Part shown: positions 15,967 to 23,735 of the stretch, one piece after another | Layout: each line of letters opens with the position of its first letter | How positions within the stretch are numbered: position 1 is the first letter of the stretch | DNA from: JAJEAD01 sp965221555 | GTDB lineage: Bacteria > Pseudomonadota > Gammaproteobacteria > HK1 | Length of the DNA: 64,000 nt | Assembly (NCBI GenBank): GCA_965221555.1 | Contig: OZ244895.1 | Span: 2,666,001 to 2,730,000 of the forward strand | Reading direction: 5' to 3' | Notes under the pieces: model-generated | Told to the model about the DNA's origin: nothing | What the model saw: only the letters and a program-made list of their open reading frames with translations | Databases searched by the model: none | Made by a program: the position numbers and the translations under genes

Positions 15967-18012
15967 AAGGACGCGACACAGGCGATAGGCGTCGAGCACC
16001 GCGGCATGGATGTTGCGGCTCGAGACCGCATCACCGACACGAAAGAGCTGAAAGCCGCCCGTACCGGCGCCGGGCTGCGCCCGTCCCTCGAGCAACGCCC
16101 GCTGGTCCATGATCCCGCGATTCGAGGACTGGTCCGCGAGACCCTGGAAGAGGTGGTCCGCGGGGCGGGTCCCATGCTCGACCACGAGATGGTCGGTCTC
16201 GTGCATCTCCGCCTCGTCCGTGAGCTCGTTGCGGAAGGACACGCGCAACCGGTTGCCGTGGCGCTCGACCCGCTCGAGCCGACGGTCGAGTCTGGGCGCG
16301 ATGTCGAGCTCGTACATCCGTCTGCGCCAGATGACCTGCTCGGCGTAGGACATCTCCATCGCGAGCTGGCCGTCGAGGCCGAAGAAGGCGGTTTCGCAGC
16401 CCGCCAGGCGGAGCTTCTCCGCCGCGGTGAGCGCGGCGTGCCGACCGGTACCGTCGTACACGACGACTTCCCCCATCGGCTTGACAGTGCCACCGAGCAC
16501 GTCCCACACACTCGTGCAGTGCGCGGCGCCATCGATCCAGTCGAGGTCGGGGACCCCTCCGGTGGCGACGATCACGACATCGACGTGCTGTGTGTCCACC
16601 GTGTCCACGTCCAGCAGGTCGTTGAAGCGCACCTCGACTCCCAGGTGCGCAAGCTCGCGCACCCTCCAGTCGACGATGCCGATGAGATCGCGGCGCCAGC
16701 TCGCCTGGGTGGCAAGGAGCACCTGCCCTCCGAGGACGTCGGATGCCTCCACGAGCCGCACCTCATGGCCGCGTTCGGCGCACACCCGCGCCGCCTCCAG
16801 TCCGGCGGGGCCACCACCCGCGACCAGCACCCGGCGGCGCTCCTTGGCCGCCTCGATTTCGTGGGGCAGCTCGCGCTCGTGACCGGTTGAGGGGTTGTGC
16901 AGGCAGGTCGGGCGCAGCTCGCTCATGCAGTGGGTAGCGCCCACGCAGGGGCGTACCCGCTCTTCGTCGCCACGCGCAAGCTTCGCGGCGAGGGCGGGGT
17001 CCGCGATGTGCGCCCGGGTCATCGCCACCATGTCGAGCAGCCCCTCCCGAATCGCGTGCCGGGCGGTCGCGAGCTCGGTGATCCGGGTGGCGTGGAACAC
17101 CGGCAGGCGCACCGCCTGCTTGAACGCCCCGGCCTGGGAGAGGAAGGGCGCCATCGGCGACGCCATGCCCGGCATGCAGTCGACCGCGAGCTTGAGTTGC
17201 GTATCCATCCGTCCGTAGATCGCGTTGAAGAAATCGATGGTCCCCGCGGATTCGAAGATCCTCGCGATCTCCAGACACTCGTCGAAGTCGAGGCGCCCCT
17301 CCCCCGCTTCGTCCATGACGAAACGTATCCCGACCACGAAGTCATCGCCGACCCGCTTGCGGATGGCTTCGTGCACCATGAGCCCGAAGCGGCAGCGGTT
17401 CGCCAGCGAGCCTCCGAAGCGGTCACGGCGCCGGTTCGTCGCGGGCGAGAAGAATTGGCCGATGAGGTGGGCGCCGGTCAGCGTCTCGATGCCGTCGAGC
17501 CCGCCGTCCCGGCAGCGCGCAGCGGCTTCGGCGTAGTCCGCCACCACTCGGGCGATGTCGTGCTCGTCCATCTCCCGGGCGAAGGCGCGATGAAGGGTCT
17601 CGCGCACCGGTGAGGGGCCGATGGGCGGCAGGCGCGCTCCGGCATAGGGTTCTCCGCGTCCACCCACGTGGCTCACCTGACACATGAGGCGCGCGCCGTT
17701 CGCGTGCATGCGCTCCGCGAAGCGCCGGAAGTGCGCGACGACGCGCTCGTCGTGCAGGTTGATCTGCGGAAAGTTCCACTGCGAGTCAGGCGATACGTTG
17801 GAAGATCCCCCAAACATCGTGAGCGCGATTCCGCCCTTCGCCTTCGCCTCGTGGTAGCTCTGGTAGCGGTCCGCCGGCATGCCTTCCTCCGCGAGACCGC
17901 ACGCATGGCTCGTGCTCATGATGCGGTTGCGGAACTCAAGGTGCTTGAGCCGGAAGGGAGTGAGGAGGGGGTCGGACGCGCCCGCTTGCGGCACGTTGTC
18001 GGTTGCGGACAT
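15964..18012 (-). CDS. DgcA-like NADH:flavin oxidoreductase (N-demethylase family)
   Basis: 682 residues, starting MSATDNVPQAGASDPLLTPF. The N-terminal TIM barrel is of the Old Yellow Enzyme type (LEFRNRIMSTSHACGLAEEG, ETLTGAHLIGQFFSP, NRRRDRFGGSLANR). The C-terminal half has an FAD/NAD Rossmann motif (RRVLVAGGGPAGLEAARVCAERGHEVRLVE). This architecture is that of trimethylamine dehydrogenase, dimethylglycine demethylase DgcA and N-methylproline demethylase. The Fe-S region reads CVGATHC then CLHNP, with only three cysteines; the one that follows the first Cys by three in TMADH is Ala. With soxBDAG nearby a dimethylglycine-to-sarcosine step is plausible. The partner DgcB is not in the window. 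The stop codon lies in the right end of the MITE-like element. Confidence 0.82.
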   Translation of the reverse strand: MSATDNVPQAGASDPLLTPFRLKHLEFRNRIMSTSHACGLAEEGMPADRYQSYHEAKAKGGIALTMFGGSSNVSPDSQWNFPQINLHDERVVAHFRRFAERMHANGARLMCQVSHVGGRGEPYAGARLPPIGPSPVRETLHRAFAREMDEHDIARVVADYAEAAARCRDGGLDGIETLTGAHLIGQFFSPATNRRRDRFGGSLANRCRFGLMVHEAIRKRVGDDFVVGIRFVMDEAGEGRLDFDECLEIARIFESAGTIDFFNAIYGRMDTQLKLAVDCMPGMASPMAPFLSQAGAFKQAVRLPVFHATRITELATARHAIREGLLDMVAMTRAHIADPALAAKLARGDEERVRPCVGATHCMSELRPTCLHNPSTGHERELPHEIEAAKERRRVLVAGGGPAGLEAARVCAERGHEVRLVEASDVLGGQVLLATQASWRRDLIGIVDWRVRELAHLGVEVRFNDLLDVDTVDTQHVDVVIVATGGVPDLDWIDGAAHCTSVWDVLGGTVKPMGEVVVYDGTGRHAALTAAEKLRLAGCETAFFGLDGQLAMEMSYAEQVIWRRRMYELDIAPRLDRRLERVERHGNRLRVSFRNELTDEAEMHETDHLVVEHGTRPADHLFQGLADQSSNRGIMDQRALLEGRAQPGAGTGGFQLFRVGDAVSSRNIHAAVLDAYRLCRVL

Positions 18013-18558
18013 GCGAAGAGACTCCGGAGACGGGGCCACGCTGACCGGCCCGTTCAACGGCAAGGATAGCCGCAAACTCTCAGTGACTGACTCCCGGTGG
18101 CATCGGGCACCCCGCAACCACGCCATCCTGGCGTGCGCGAGCTCGGAACCCGGTGGGCGGTTGCGGACAGTTTCTGTGCGGCCTACCGGCTCGGCCGGCG
18201 AGATCCTCTCTGATGAATGGCTGTATTAGCGCTCCCCCTGTCCGTACGGCCTACCGCCTCGGCCGGCGAGATCCCCGGGGCGATCGGCGCGACCTACATG
18301 CCGATCAGCGAGCCTGCGATGTGCGCGAGTGGGTACAAATCGTGCATCGTCCGCTTGCACGGTCGGAGCCCCGGGGTGCGTTGCTATAGTTGCCACCCCG
18401 CAGCACCGGAAACGAGAGTCCATGGCAGTGCGTGAGGTCGGCGGCACAACCGCGCCCATGGAGGCATCGCCCGCGGCGGCCGACTCCGTCTCCCACCGGC
18501 CCGGGCGCCGCCCGCGCCGGAACGTGAGCGCCCCGAAGCGGCGCGGGACGGCGTTGCG
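18013..18558. other. 546-bp divergent intergenic region
   Basis: Spacer between the minus-strand DgcA-like gene and the plus-strand aldolase. It holds a 28-bp direct repeat (18179-18274), a possible -10 box TATAGT at 18385-18390 without a well-spaced -35, and a small open frame ending in an ATGA overlap with the aldolase (18422-18562). Nothing else is recognised. Confidence 0.6.
18179..18274. repeat. 28-bp direct repeat pair
   Basis: CGGCCTACCGGCTCGGCCGG followed by CGAGATCC occurs at 18179-18206 and again at 18247-18274 with one mismatch, start to start 68 bp apart. The units contain the near-palindrome CGGCCGGCG. They could be operator sites for the aldolase or remnants of a short duplication. 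No function is shown. Confidence 0.7.
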
Positions 18559-18562
18559 ATGA
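18422..18562 (+). CDS. Possible small leader ORF translationally coupled to the aldolase
   Basis: 46 codons from ATG at 18422 (MAVREVGGTTAPMEASPAAA), Arg/Pro-rich toward the C-terminus (PGRRPRRN). It ends in TGA that overlaps the aldolase start as ATGA, and ACGAGAG precedes the start. The overlap suggests coupling, but composition gives no family and chance is possible in such GC-rich DNA. Confidence 0.3.
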   Translation: MAVREVGGTTAPMEASPAAADSVSHRPGRRPRRNVSAPKRRGTALR

Positions 18563-19206
18563 CCAAGACGGAGAAGGCGCTGCGCGAAGAGCTGGTCGAG
18601 CGCTACCGCGAGATGAACCGGGCCGGCATCAACCAGGGCACTTCGGGGAACATCTCCGCGCGCTTCGAGGACCGGATGCTGATCACGCCCTCGGCGACGC
18701 CCGTCGACGCGCTGACGCTGGATACGATCGCATCGGTCGCGCTCGACGATCCGCACGGCGCGTGGGAGGGCCCCCTCGCCCCCTCCACCGAGTGGCGCTT
18801 TCATCGCGCACTGCTGCGAGGCCGCGACGACGCACGGGCGGTCGTGCACGCCCACCCCACCTACTGCACCACGCTGGCGATCGCGCGCAGGGAGATCCCG
18901 GCCTGTCACTACATGATCGCGGCCTTCGGCGGGAACAACGTCCGCTGTTCCGGATACGCCACCTTCGGCACCGAGGAGCTCTCCCGCCTCATCATGGACG
19001 CGATGAGCGGGCGCAGCGCCTGCCTGATCGCGAACCACGGCATGGTCGCGATCGGAGAGTCCCTCGCCAAGGCGATGTGGCGGGCGATCGAGCTGGAGAC
19101 GATCGCGAGGCAGTACTACTTGAGCCTGCTGATTGGAGGCCCGATCCTGCTTGACGACATCGAAATCGGCGCCGCATCGAAGGGATTCACCCGTTACGGC
19201 GTTTGA
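18559..19206 (+). CDS. Class II aldolase/adducin family protein
   Basis: 215 residues, similar to L-fuculose-phosphate aldolase. GNISARFEDRMLITPSATP is the phosphate-binding N-terminal part. STEWRFHRALL holds the catalytic Glu position. VVHAHPTYC supplies the first two zinc His, and the third is ANHG (residues about 154-157). The C-terminus ends KGFTRYGV. It would cleave or form a C-C bond next to a phosphorylated or oxidised sugar acid. The acceptor and donor cannot be told from sequence. ATG overlaps an upstream small frame (ATGA). The next gene, a CoA transferase, is 412 bp away. Confidence 0.87.
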   Translation: MTKTEKALREELVERYREMNRAGINQGTSGNISARFEDRMLITPSATPVDALTLDTIASVALDDPHGAWEGPLAPSTEWRFHRALLRGRDDARAVVHAHPTYCTTLAIARREIPACHYMIAAFGGNNVRCSGYATFGTEELSRLIMDAMSGRSACLIANHGMVAIGESLAKAMWRAIELETIARQYYLSLLIGGPILLDDIEIGAASKGFTRYGV

Positions 19207-19207
19207 C

Positions 19208-19258
19208 GGAGTAGCTGCCCACAGCTCCCTCGGGAGTAGCTGCCCGTAGCTCCCTCGG
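19208..19258. repeat. Two tandem 25-bp repeats
   Basis: GGAGTAGCTGCCCACAGCTC and five more bases at 19208-19232, repeated from 19233 with CA changed to GT. The second unit runs into GGAGGGATGAG. It starts two bases after the aldolase stop. A role in transcript folding is possible; none is shown. Confidence 0.7.
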
Positions 19259-19296
19259 AGGGATGAGATAGCCTGCAGCAACGTGCCAACCGTGCC

Positions 19297-19400
19297 AACC
19301 CGCACGTTTCACCGAGCTCTCGACAAGCGGACGCCCATACGCTCGCGGTTGCGGGCCGTACTCGGTCGCGCCGCCTGCGACTTCGTGTCGGCTACCCGCA
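19297..19400. repeat. Degenerate relative of the MITE-like element
   Basis: AACCCGCACGTTTCACCGAG matches the left inverted repeat of the 15782 element. CGGACGCCCATACGCTC resembles its next segment. GCGGGCCGTACTC is shared with copy 1 and GACTTCGTGTCGGCTAC with copy 2, all in the same order. The right half and right inverted repeat are not recognisable, so this is a decayed or partial copy. The right border is approximate. Confidence 0.5.
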
Positions 19401-19433
19401 TCGCTTCGCTATCCTTGGGCGAAGCATACCGAC

Positions 19434-19459
19434 CGGGCAAGCCATCCCTGGCTTGCCCG
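19434..19459. repeat. Perfect hairpin, 11-bp stem
   Basis: CGGGCAAGCCA, loop TCCC, TGGCTTGCCCG. No T run follows on either side, so it is not a classical terminator. It might act as an operator or an mRNA structure 160 bp upstream of the CoA transferase. Confidence 0.6.
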
Positions 19460-19618
19460 CTTGCCGACCGTTGCGCGCCACCGGCGCTTCGTCTGATTCC
19501 GGCTCGCCGTGGCGCGTTTGTTTAAGGCCTCGCCCCGGCCGACCTCGAATGATCCCGTACCGGTTCGGCGAAGTCGGGTTAAAGTGGAAGTTCGCACTTC
19601 ACGGCAGGAGACGCGGCA

Positions 19619-20818
19619 ATGGCGGGACCGCTCGCCGGATACCGGATAGTCGATCTCACCACGATGCTGACCGGTCCCTGGGCCACCTTCATGCTCGGTG
19701 ACCAGGGCGCGGACGTCATCAAGGTGGAGATGCCCGGAGCCGGAGACCACACCCGATCCCTCGGCAACCGGCGGGGCGGGCTGTCGGCCAGCTTCCTCAA
19801 CCTCAACCGCAGCAAGCGTTCCTTGGGCCTGGACCTCAAGCACCCCGAAGGCCGCTCGGTGCTCCTGAAGCTGGCGGCGAGCGCGGACGTGTTCATCCAG
19901 AACTTCCGCCCCGGGGTGGTGGAACGCCTCGGCGTATCGGAGCCGGAAGTCCGCGCGGTCGCGCCCGAGGTGGTTTACGTGTCCATCTCCGGCTTCGGGG
20001 AGCGCGGCCCGCTCGCGGACCGGCCCACCTACGACCCCATCGTCCAGGCCCTGTCGGGACTGACCACGATCCAGGCCGGCTCCGACCACGCGAGACCGCG
20101 CCTGATCCGCACCGTCCTCCCCGACAAACTGACCGCGCTCGCGGCGTCCCAGGCGATCTGCGCCGCCCTTCTCGCGCGCGAGAGGACCGGCAAGGGGCAG
20201 CACGTGCGGCTCTCCATGCTCGACACGGTGCTCTCCTTCATGTGGGCCTCCGACATGGGCGGCCTGACCTTCGTGGACCAGCCGCTCACCCATCAGGAAG
20301 CGGCGAGCTTCATCGACCTCATCTACGAGACCCGGGACGGCTACATCACGGTCTCCACGATGAGCGACAAGCAGTGGGCGGGTTTCTGCCGCGCCTTCGC
20401 CCGCCCGGACCTGCACGAGGACCCGCGCTTCGCGACACCCCAACTCCGGGACCGCAACGTCAACGAACGCCTCGCTCTGATCCAGGAAGAGCTGAAGGCA
20501 CGCACCACGCAGGAATCGTTGACCCTGCTGGAGCGCGAAGACGTCCCCTGCGCCCCCGCGCTCACGCGCCACCAAGCTATCCAGCACCCCCAGACCCTCG
20601 CGAGCGAGATTCTGGTCGAGCACGAACATCCCGTCGCGGGCCGGGTTCGGCAGACGCGGACGCCGGCGCGCTTCGAGGGCACGCCTCCCGACACCCCGCG
20701 CGGCGCCCCGGAGCTTGGCGAGCACAACGACGAGATTCTGGCCGAGCTCGGCTACTCGGAACCGGAGATCACCGCCTTGCGCGAGAACGGGGCCTTCGGC
20801 CGGCAACGCGCCGCCTGA
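19619..20818 (+). CDS. CaiB/BaiF family CoA transferase
   Basis: Class III CoA transferase, 399 residues, starting MAGPLAGYRIVDLTTMLTGP, with GDQGADVIKVEMPGAGDHTR, FLNLNRSKRSLGLDLKHPEG and FIQNFRPGVVERLG blocks. Asp169 (VLPDKLTALAAS) falls at the position of the catalytic Asp of formyl-CoA transferase. YDPIVQALSGL and the C-terminal GAPELGEHNDEIL tail are also family features. It would move CoA between carboxylic acids by way of an Asp-acyl intermediate. Substrates unknown. The upstream aldolase may belong to the same pathway. Confidence 0.9.
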   Translation: MAGPLAGYRIVDLTTMLTGPWATFMLGDQGADVIKVEMPGAGDHTRSLGNRRGGLSASFLNLNRSKRSLGLDLKHPEGRSVLLKLAASADVFIQNFRPGVVERLGVSEPEVRAVAPEVVYVSISGFGERGPLADRPTYDPIVQALSGLTTIQAGSDHARPRLIRTVLPDKLTALAASQAICAALLARERTGKGQHVRLSMLDTVLSFMWASDMGGLTFVDQPLTHQEAASFIDLIYETRDGYITVSTMSDKQWAGFCRAFARPDLHEDPRFATPQLRDRNVNERLALIQEELKARTTQESLTLLEREDVPCAPALTRHQAIQHPQTLASEILVEHEHPVAGRVRQTRTPARFEGTPPDTPRGAPELGEHNDEILAELGYSEPEITALRENGAFGRQRAA

Positions 20819-20839
20819 GGTAGGCAGGAGCGCCATCCC

Positions 20840-21055
20840 TCAACCGGCCCGGAGAGATCGCAGGGGCAGGGCCTCCGTCTCCAGCGTGGAAAGGTCAAGG
20901 CTTTGCGAAGCATGGTCGATGTCGAGACCAACCACGCGGCCGTTCGCGTCGAGATCTACTTTCAGCCCTTCGGAAATCTCGCGCGTCTCCGCGCCAGGAC
21001 CCGCCTGGAACTCGATATAGAGGCTATCGGTTTCCGGATAGTAATGGAGTTTCAT
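20840..21055 (-). CDS. DUF2283 family small protein
   Basis: 71 residues: MKLHYYPETDSLYIEFQ, then GPGAETREISEGLKVDLDANG, then VVGLDIDHASQSLDLSTLE. This is the DUF2283 pattern (a tyrosine-rich strand, then a D-x-D-x-x-G turn and DIDHAS). Its ATG overlaps the stop of the preceding DUF4258 gene by ATGA, so the two are coupled. The pair is compact and toxin-antitoxin-like in layout, but function is not established. It is the second gene of the pair and ends 21 bp from the convergent CoA transferase. Confidence 0.8.
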   Translation of the reverse strand: MKLHYYPETDSLYIEFQAGPGAETREISEGLKVDLDANGRVVGLDIDHASQSLDLSTLETEALPLRSLRAG

Positions 21056-21303
21056 GGTCGGTCCTTCCTGAAGCCTCGGTCGAAGAATGCGTTGTGCACC
21101 GTCTCGCCATCCGCCAGAGTGATGACGCGAAGGATGCGCCGACGATCGTCGCCGGGCCGCATCACCTCACCCCAGAAGCGTATTCGGCCGTCGGATTGTC
21201 GTTTGCGAAACATCGGCGCGGCGATAACCTCCTCACACCATCGAGGTTCGATATAGGGACGCTTGCGCAAGACCTGCTCGTTGAAACAGCGTGTGGTCTT
21301 CAT
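21052..21303 (-). CDS. DUF4258-like small protein
   Basis: 83 residues starting MKTTRCFNEQVLRKRPYIEP, with the central GRIRFWGEV strand and the C-terminal DGETVHNAFFDRGFRKDRP motif seen in DUF4258-type proteins. These are often encoded with DUF2283 or antitoxin-like partners. ATG at 21303; the stop overlaps the DUF2283 start. By size and fold class it could be the RNase-like partner of a two-gene module. This is inference only. Confidence 0.72.
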   Translation of the reverse strand: MKTTRCFNEQVLRKRPYIEPRWCEEVIAAPMFRKRQSDGRIRFWGEVMRPGDDRRRILRVITLADGETVHNAFFDRGFRKDRP

Positions 21304-21508
21304 TTATCCCCATGGATGTTTGGCGTCAGCCTGTAGGCCTCTATGGCAGCAAGCCGTCTGCAGCGCGTTCCACATCGCCGGCGCCCGACACTAACTCCAA
21401 GGGAATCCGGTGCATCAACGATGTTGGCAGAGAGGGCTTGGGCTGTCAAAATTCAACAGGCTTATGGCATCAGTTCGTTGACTTAACACCCTCGGTTGGA
21501 CGGCATAT

Positions 21509-23560
21509 ATGGTGAACCTGGTAGCAGCGGATCCGGATTCGCTACACGTGGTCGATGACTTTCCGAACGAGATACGCATCGTTCAGGATCTGCGGATTCC
21601 GATGCCAGATGGGACAAACCTGTCTGCTCGCATGTGGTTACCGGTCGACGCAGACGCGACCCCCGTGCCCGCGGTTGTCGAGTACATCCCCTTTCGCCAT
21701 CGGGATTTTTCCGCTCCGCGTGACGCCATCATCCATCCTTGGTTCGCTGGGCATGGATACGCCTCCATCCGTCTCGAACCAAGGGGATCTCAAGAGAGTG
21801 ACGGCGATCCGATGGACGAGTACGTCGCGCAGGAACAGCGCGACGCCGTAGACGCCCTGGATTGGATCTCTTCCCAGGCGTGGTGCACGGGAGCAACCGG
21901 CATGTTCGGCATGTCGTGGGGCGCCTTTTCCGCGTTGCAAGTAGCGGCTTTGAACCCGCCTTCACTGAAAGCGATCATTCCGGTACATGGCACCGATGAC
22001 CGGTTTGGCGAGGACATTCATTTCAAGGGCGGCTGCCTCCTGAGCGCGAACCTGTCGTGGTCATGGGTCTATACCAATTACATGATGCGCCCACCGGACC
22101 CGGCTCTGACAGGAGACCGCTGGCGCGAGATCTGGAAGCGACGAATTGAGCGCGCGCCATTCGTGTTCCGGGATTGGGTCGGCAGGCAGTCAAGAGATGC
22201 CTATTGGCGCCACGGCTCGGTGTGCGAAGACTACGGCGCAATAACCGCGGCCACCTGTGTCTTCTGCGGATGGGCTGACGGTTATCGAAATGCAGCCTTG
22301 CGAATGGCTGAACACATGGAGGCACCGACCAGGGTCGTCATTGGGCCTTGGGCGCATACCTACCCGCACATTGCCAAACCTGGTCCCCAAATCGGGTTTC
22401 TGCAAGAAGCAACCCGCTGGTGGGACCGATGGCTCAAAGACATCGACAATGGCATCGACACCGAACCGAAGATCTGTGTCTGGATGCTGGATACGGCGCC
22501 GCCTGCTCCATCCTACGAGCAACGGGGAGGTCACTGGATCGCTGAGGAGAGTTGGCCTTCGGTCAACACGACCTCTCAGACCTTCTTCCTCAATGACAGG
22601 ACCTTGAGCGAGTTTGCCGGCGCAACGGTCGAACGCGATGTGTGTACGCCACTGTCAAGCGGCATGACAGGTGGCGAGTGGCTGCCGCATGGCGTCGGTC
22701 CGGAAATGCCTCTGGACCAGGGTCATGAGGATGTGGGCGCGCTGGTTTTCGAAACGAAACCGCTCTCTGGGGATCTTCAAATCCTGGGTACACCACGTGT
22801 CAAGCTCAAGATCAGGGCAGATCAGACCCGTGGGCTTCTGAACCTCCGCCTCTCCGATGTCGCGCCCGATGGAAAAGCGACGATGATCTGTTACGGCCTG
22901 CTCAACCTCACAGGCCGCAATGGGTTCGAGGGACCCGAGGCGATGACACCCGGCGAGTGGATGGATGTGTCGGTGCCACTCGACGCGGTCGCACAGCGCC
23001 TACCCGCTGGCCATCGTCTTCGCCTTTCCGTGGGCACCAACGCATTCCCGCTAGTCTGGCCTGTACCCGTGAAGACCACATGCACCTTGATGCTGGGTGA
23101 GGCCAGCACTCTCACCATCCCGACCCGACCATTGAACGTACCAAATGCGGTCGAGCCAGCATTCGAGAGTGCCGCTATACCTCCACCGCCAGCCGTCGAA
23201 TGGCAGCGCCCAGTGTCACGTACACGCAGAATCGAACGTGACGTTGTCAGCGGCGAGGTCAGCCGGGTTTACATCAAGGACGATGGCGCGTTTGTTCTCA
23301 AGGAGACCGGCATGGCGCTCGACGTCGTTGCGACGCTCAAGTACTCGTGCGTCGACGATGATCCGCTTTCCGCACGGGCCGAGCTCGGGATCACCATCAA
23401 GAACAACCGAGATGACTGGAGCACGGAGCTGGATGGTCGCCTGGTGATGACATCCGAACCGACGTCATTTCACGTCAAGGCCACGGTCATCGCGAAGGAA
23501 GGCGACCAGCAAGTCGCGAAGCGCATGTTTGACGAACGAATAGCCCGCACGTTCGTGTGA
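21509..23560 (+). CDS. CocE/NonD family hydrolase (X-Pro dipeptidyl-peptidase S15 type), copy 1
   Basis: 683 residues. The N-terminal alpha/beta hydrolase domain has the nucleophile elbow GMFGMSWGAFS with Ser136, the acid in CGWADGYRN and the His in GPWAHTYPH. The C-terminal jelly-roll domain (about 400-560) contains LNLRLSDVAPDG and MTPGEWMDVSVPLDAVAQRLPAGHRLRLSV. A further C-terminal extension of about 100 residues is beta-rich. Relatives hydrolyse esters or amides, including cocaine esterase and glutaryl acylases. It is the same size as the homologue at 46746-48794 and aligns along its whole length. Its codons are clearly less GC-rich than the neighbours, suggesting transfer. The ribosome site is poor. 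Confidence 0.88.
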   Translation: MVNLVAADPDSLHVVDDFPNEIRIVQDLRIPMPDGTNLSARMWLPVDADATPVPAVVEYIPFRHRDFSAPRDAIIHPWFAGHGYASIRLEPRGSQESDGDPMDEYVAQEQRDAVDALDWISSQAWCTGATGMFGMSWGAFSALQVAALNPPSLKAIIPVHGTDDRFGEDIHFKGGCLLSANLSWSWVYTNYMMRPPDPALTGDRWREIWKRRIERAPFVFRDWVGRQSRDAYWRHGSVCEDYGAITAATCVFCGWADGYRNAALRMAEHMEAPTRVVIGPWAHTYPHIAKPGPQIGFLQEATRWWDRWLKDIDNGIDTEPKICVWMLDTAPPAPSYEQRGGHWIAEESWPSVNTTSQTFFLNDRTLSEFAGATVERDVCTPLSSGMTGGEWLPHGVGPEMPLDQGHEDVGALVFETKPLSGDLQILGTPRVKLKIRADQTRGLLNLRLSDVAPDGKATMICYGLLNLTGRNGFEGPEAMTPGEWMDVSVPLDAVAQRLPAGHRLRLSVGTNAFPLVWPVPVKTTCTLMLGEASTLTIPTRPLNVPNAVEPAFESAAIPPPPAVEWQRPVSRTRRIERDVVSGEVSRVYIKDDGAFVLKETGMALDVVATLKYSCVDDDPLSARAELGITIKNNRDDWSTELDGRLVMTSEPTSFHVKATVIAKEGDQQVAKRMFDERIARTFV

Positions 23561-23735
23561 GCCTCTGGTCGGAGGCAGCAGTCAAAGCTATCACGCCCTG
23601 GCTCAGACCGCCGCGCGTCACGACAGCCTGGCAGACAGAATCCCGACGCAGGGCCCCATGCCGATGTCGTTCTTGAACTATGGTCGAAACTTGGTCATTA
23701 TCTCTGCTTAACCGATTTAACCGGTCTGGACAAGC

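Larger units (their letters stand above)
19207..19618. other. 412-bp intergenic region rich in short repeats
   Basis: Between the aldolase and the CoA transferase. Starting from the left it holds two tandem 25-bp units (19208-19258), the doublet CGTGCCAACCGTGCCAACC, a degenerate relative of the MITE-like element (from about 19297), and an 11-bp-stem hairpin (19434-19459). No reading frame looks real. Confidence 0.6.
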
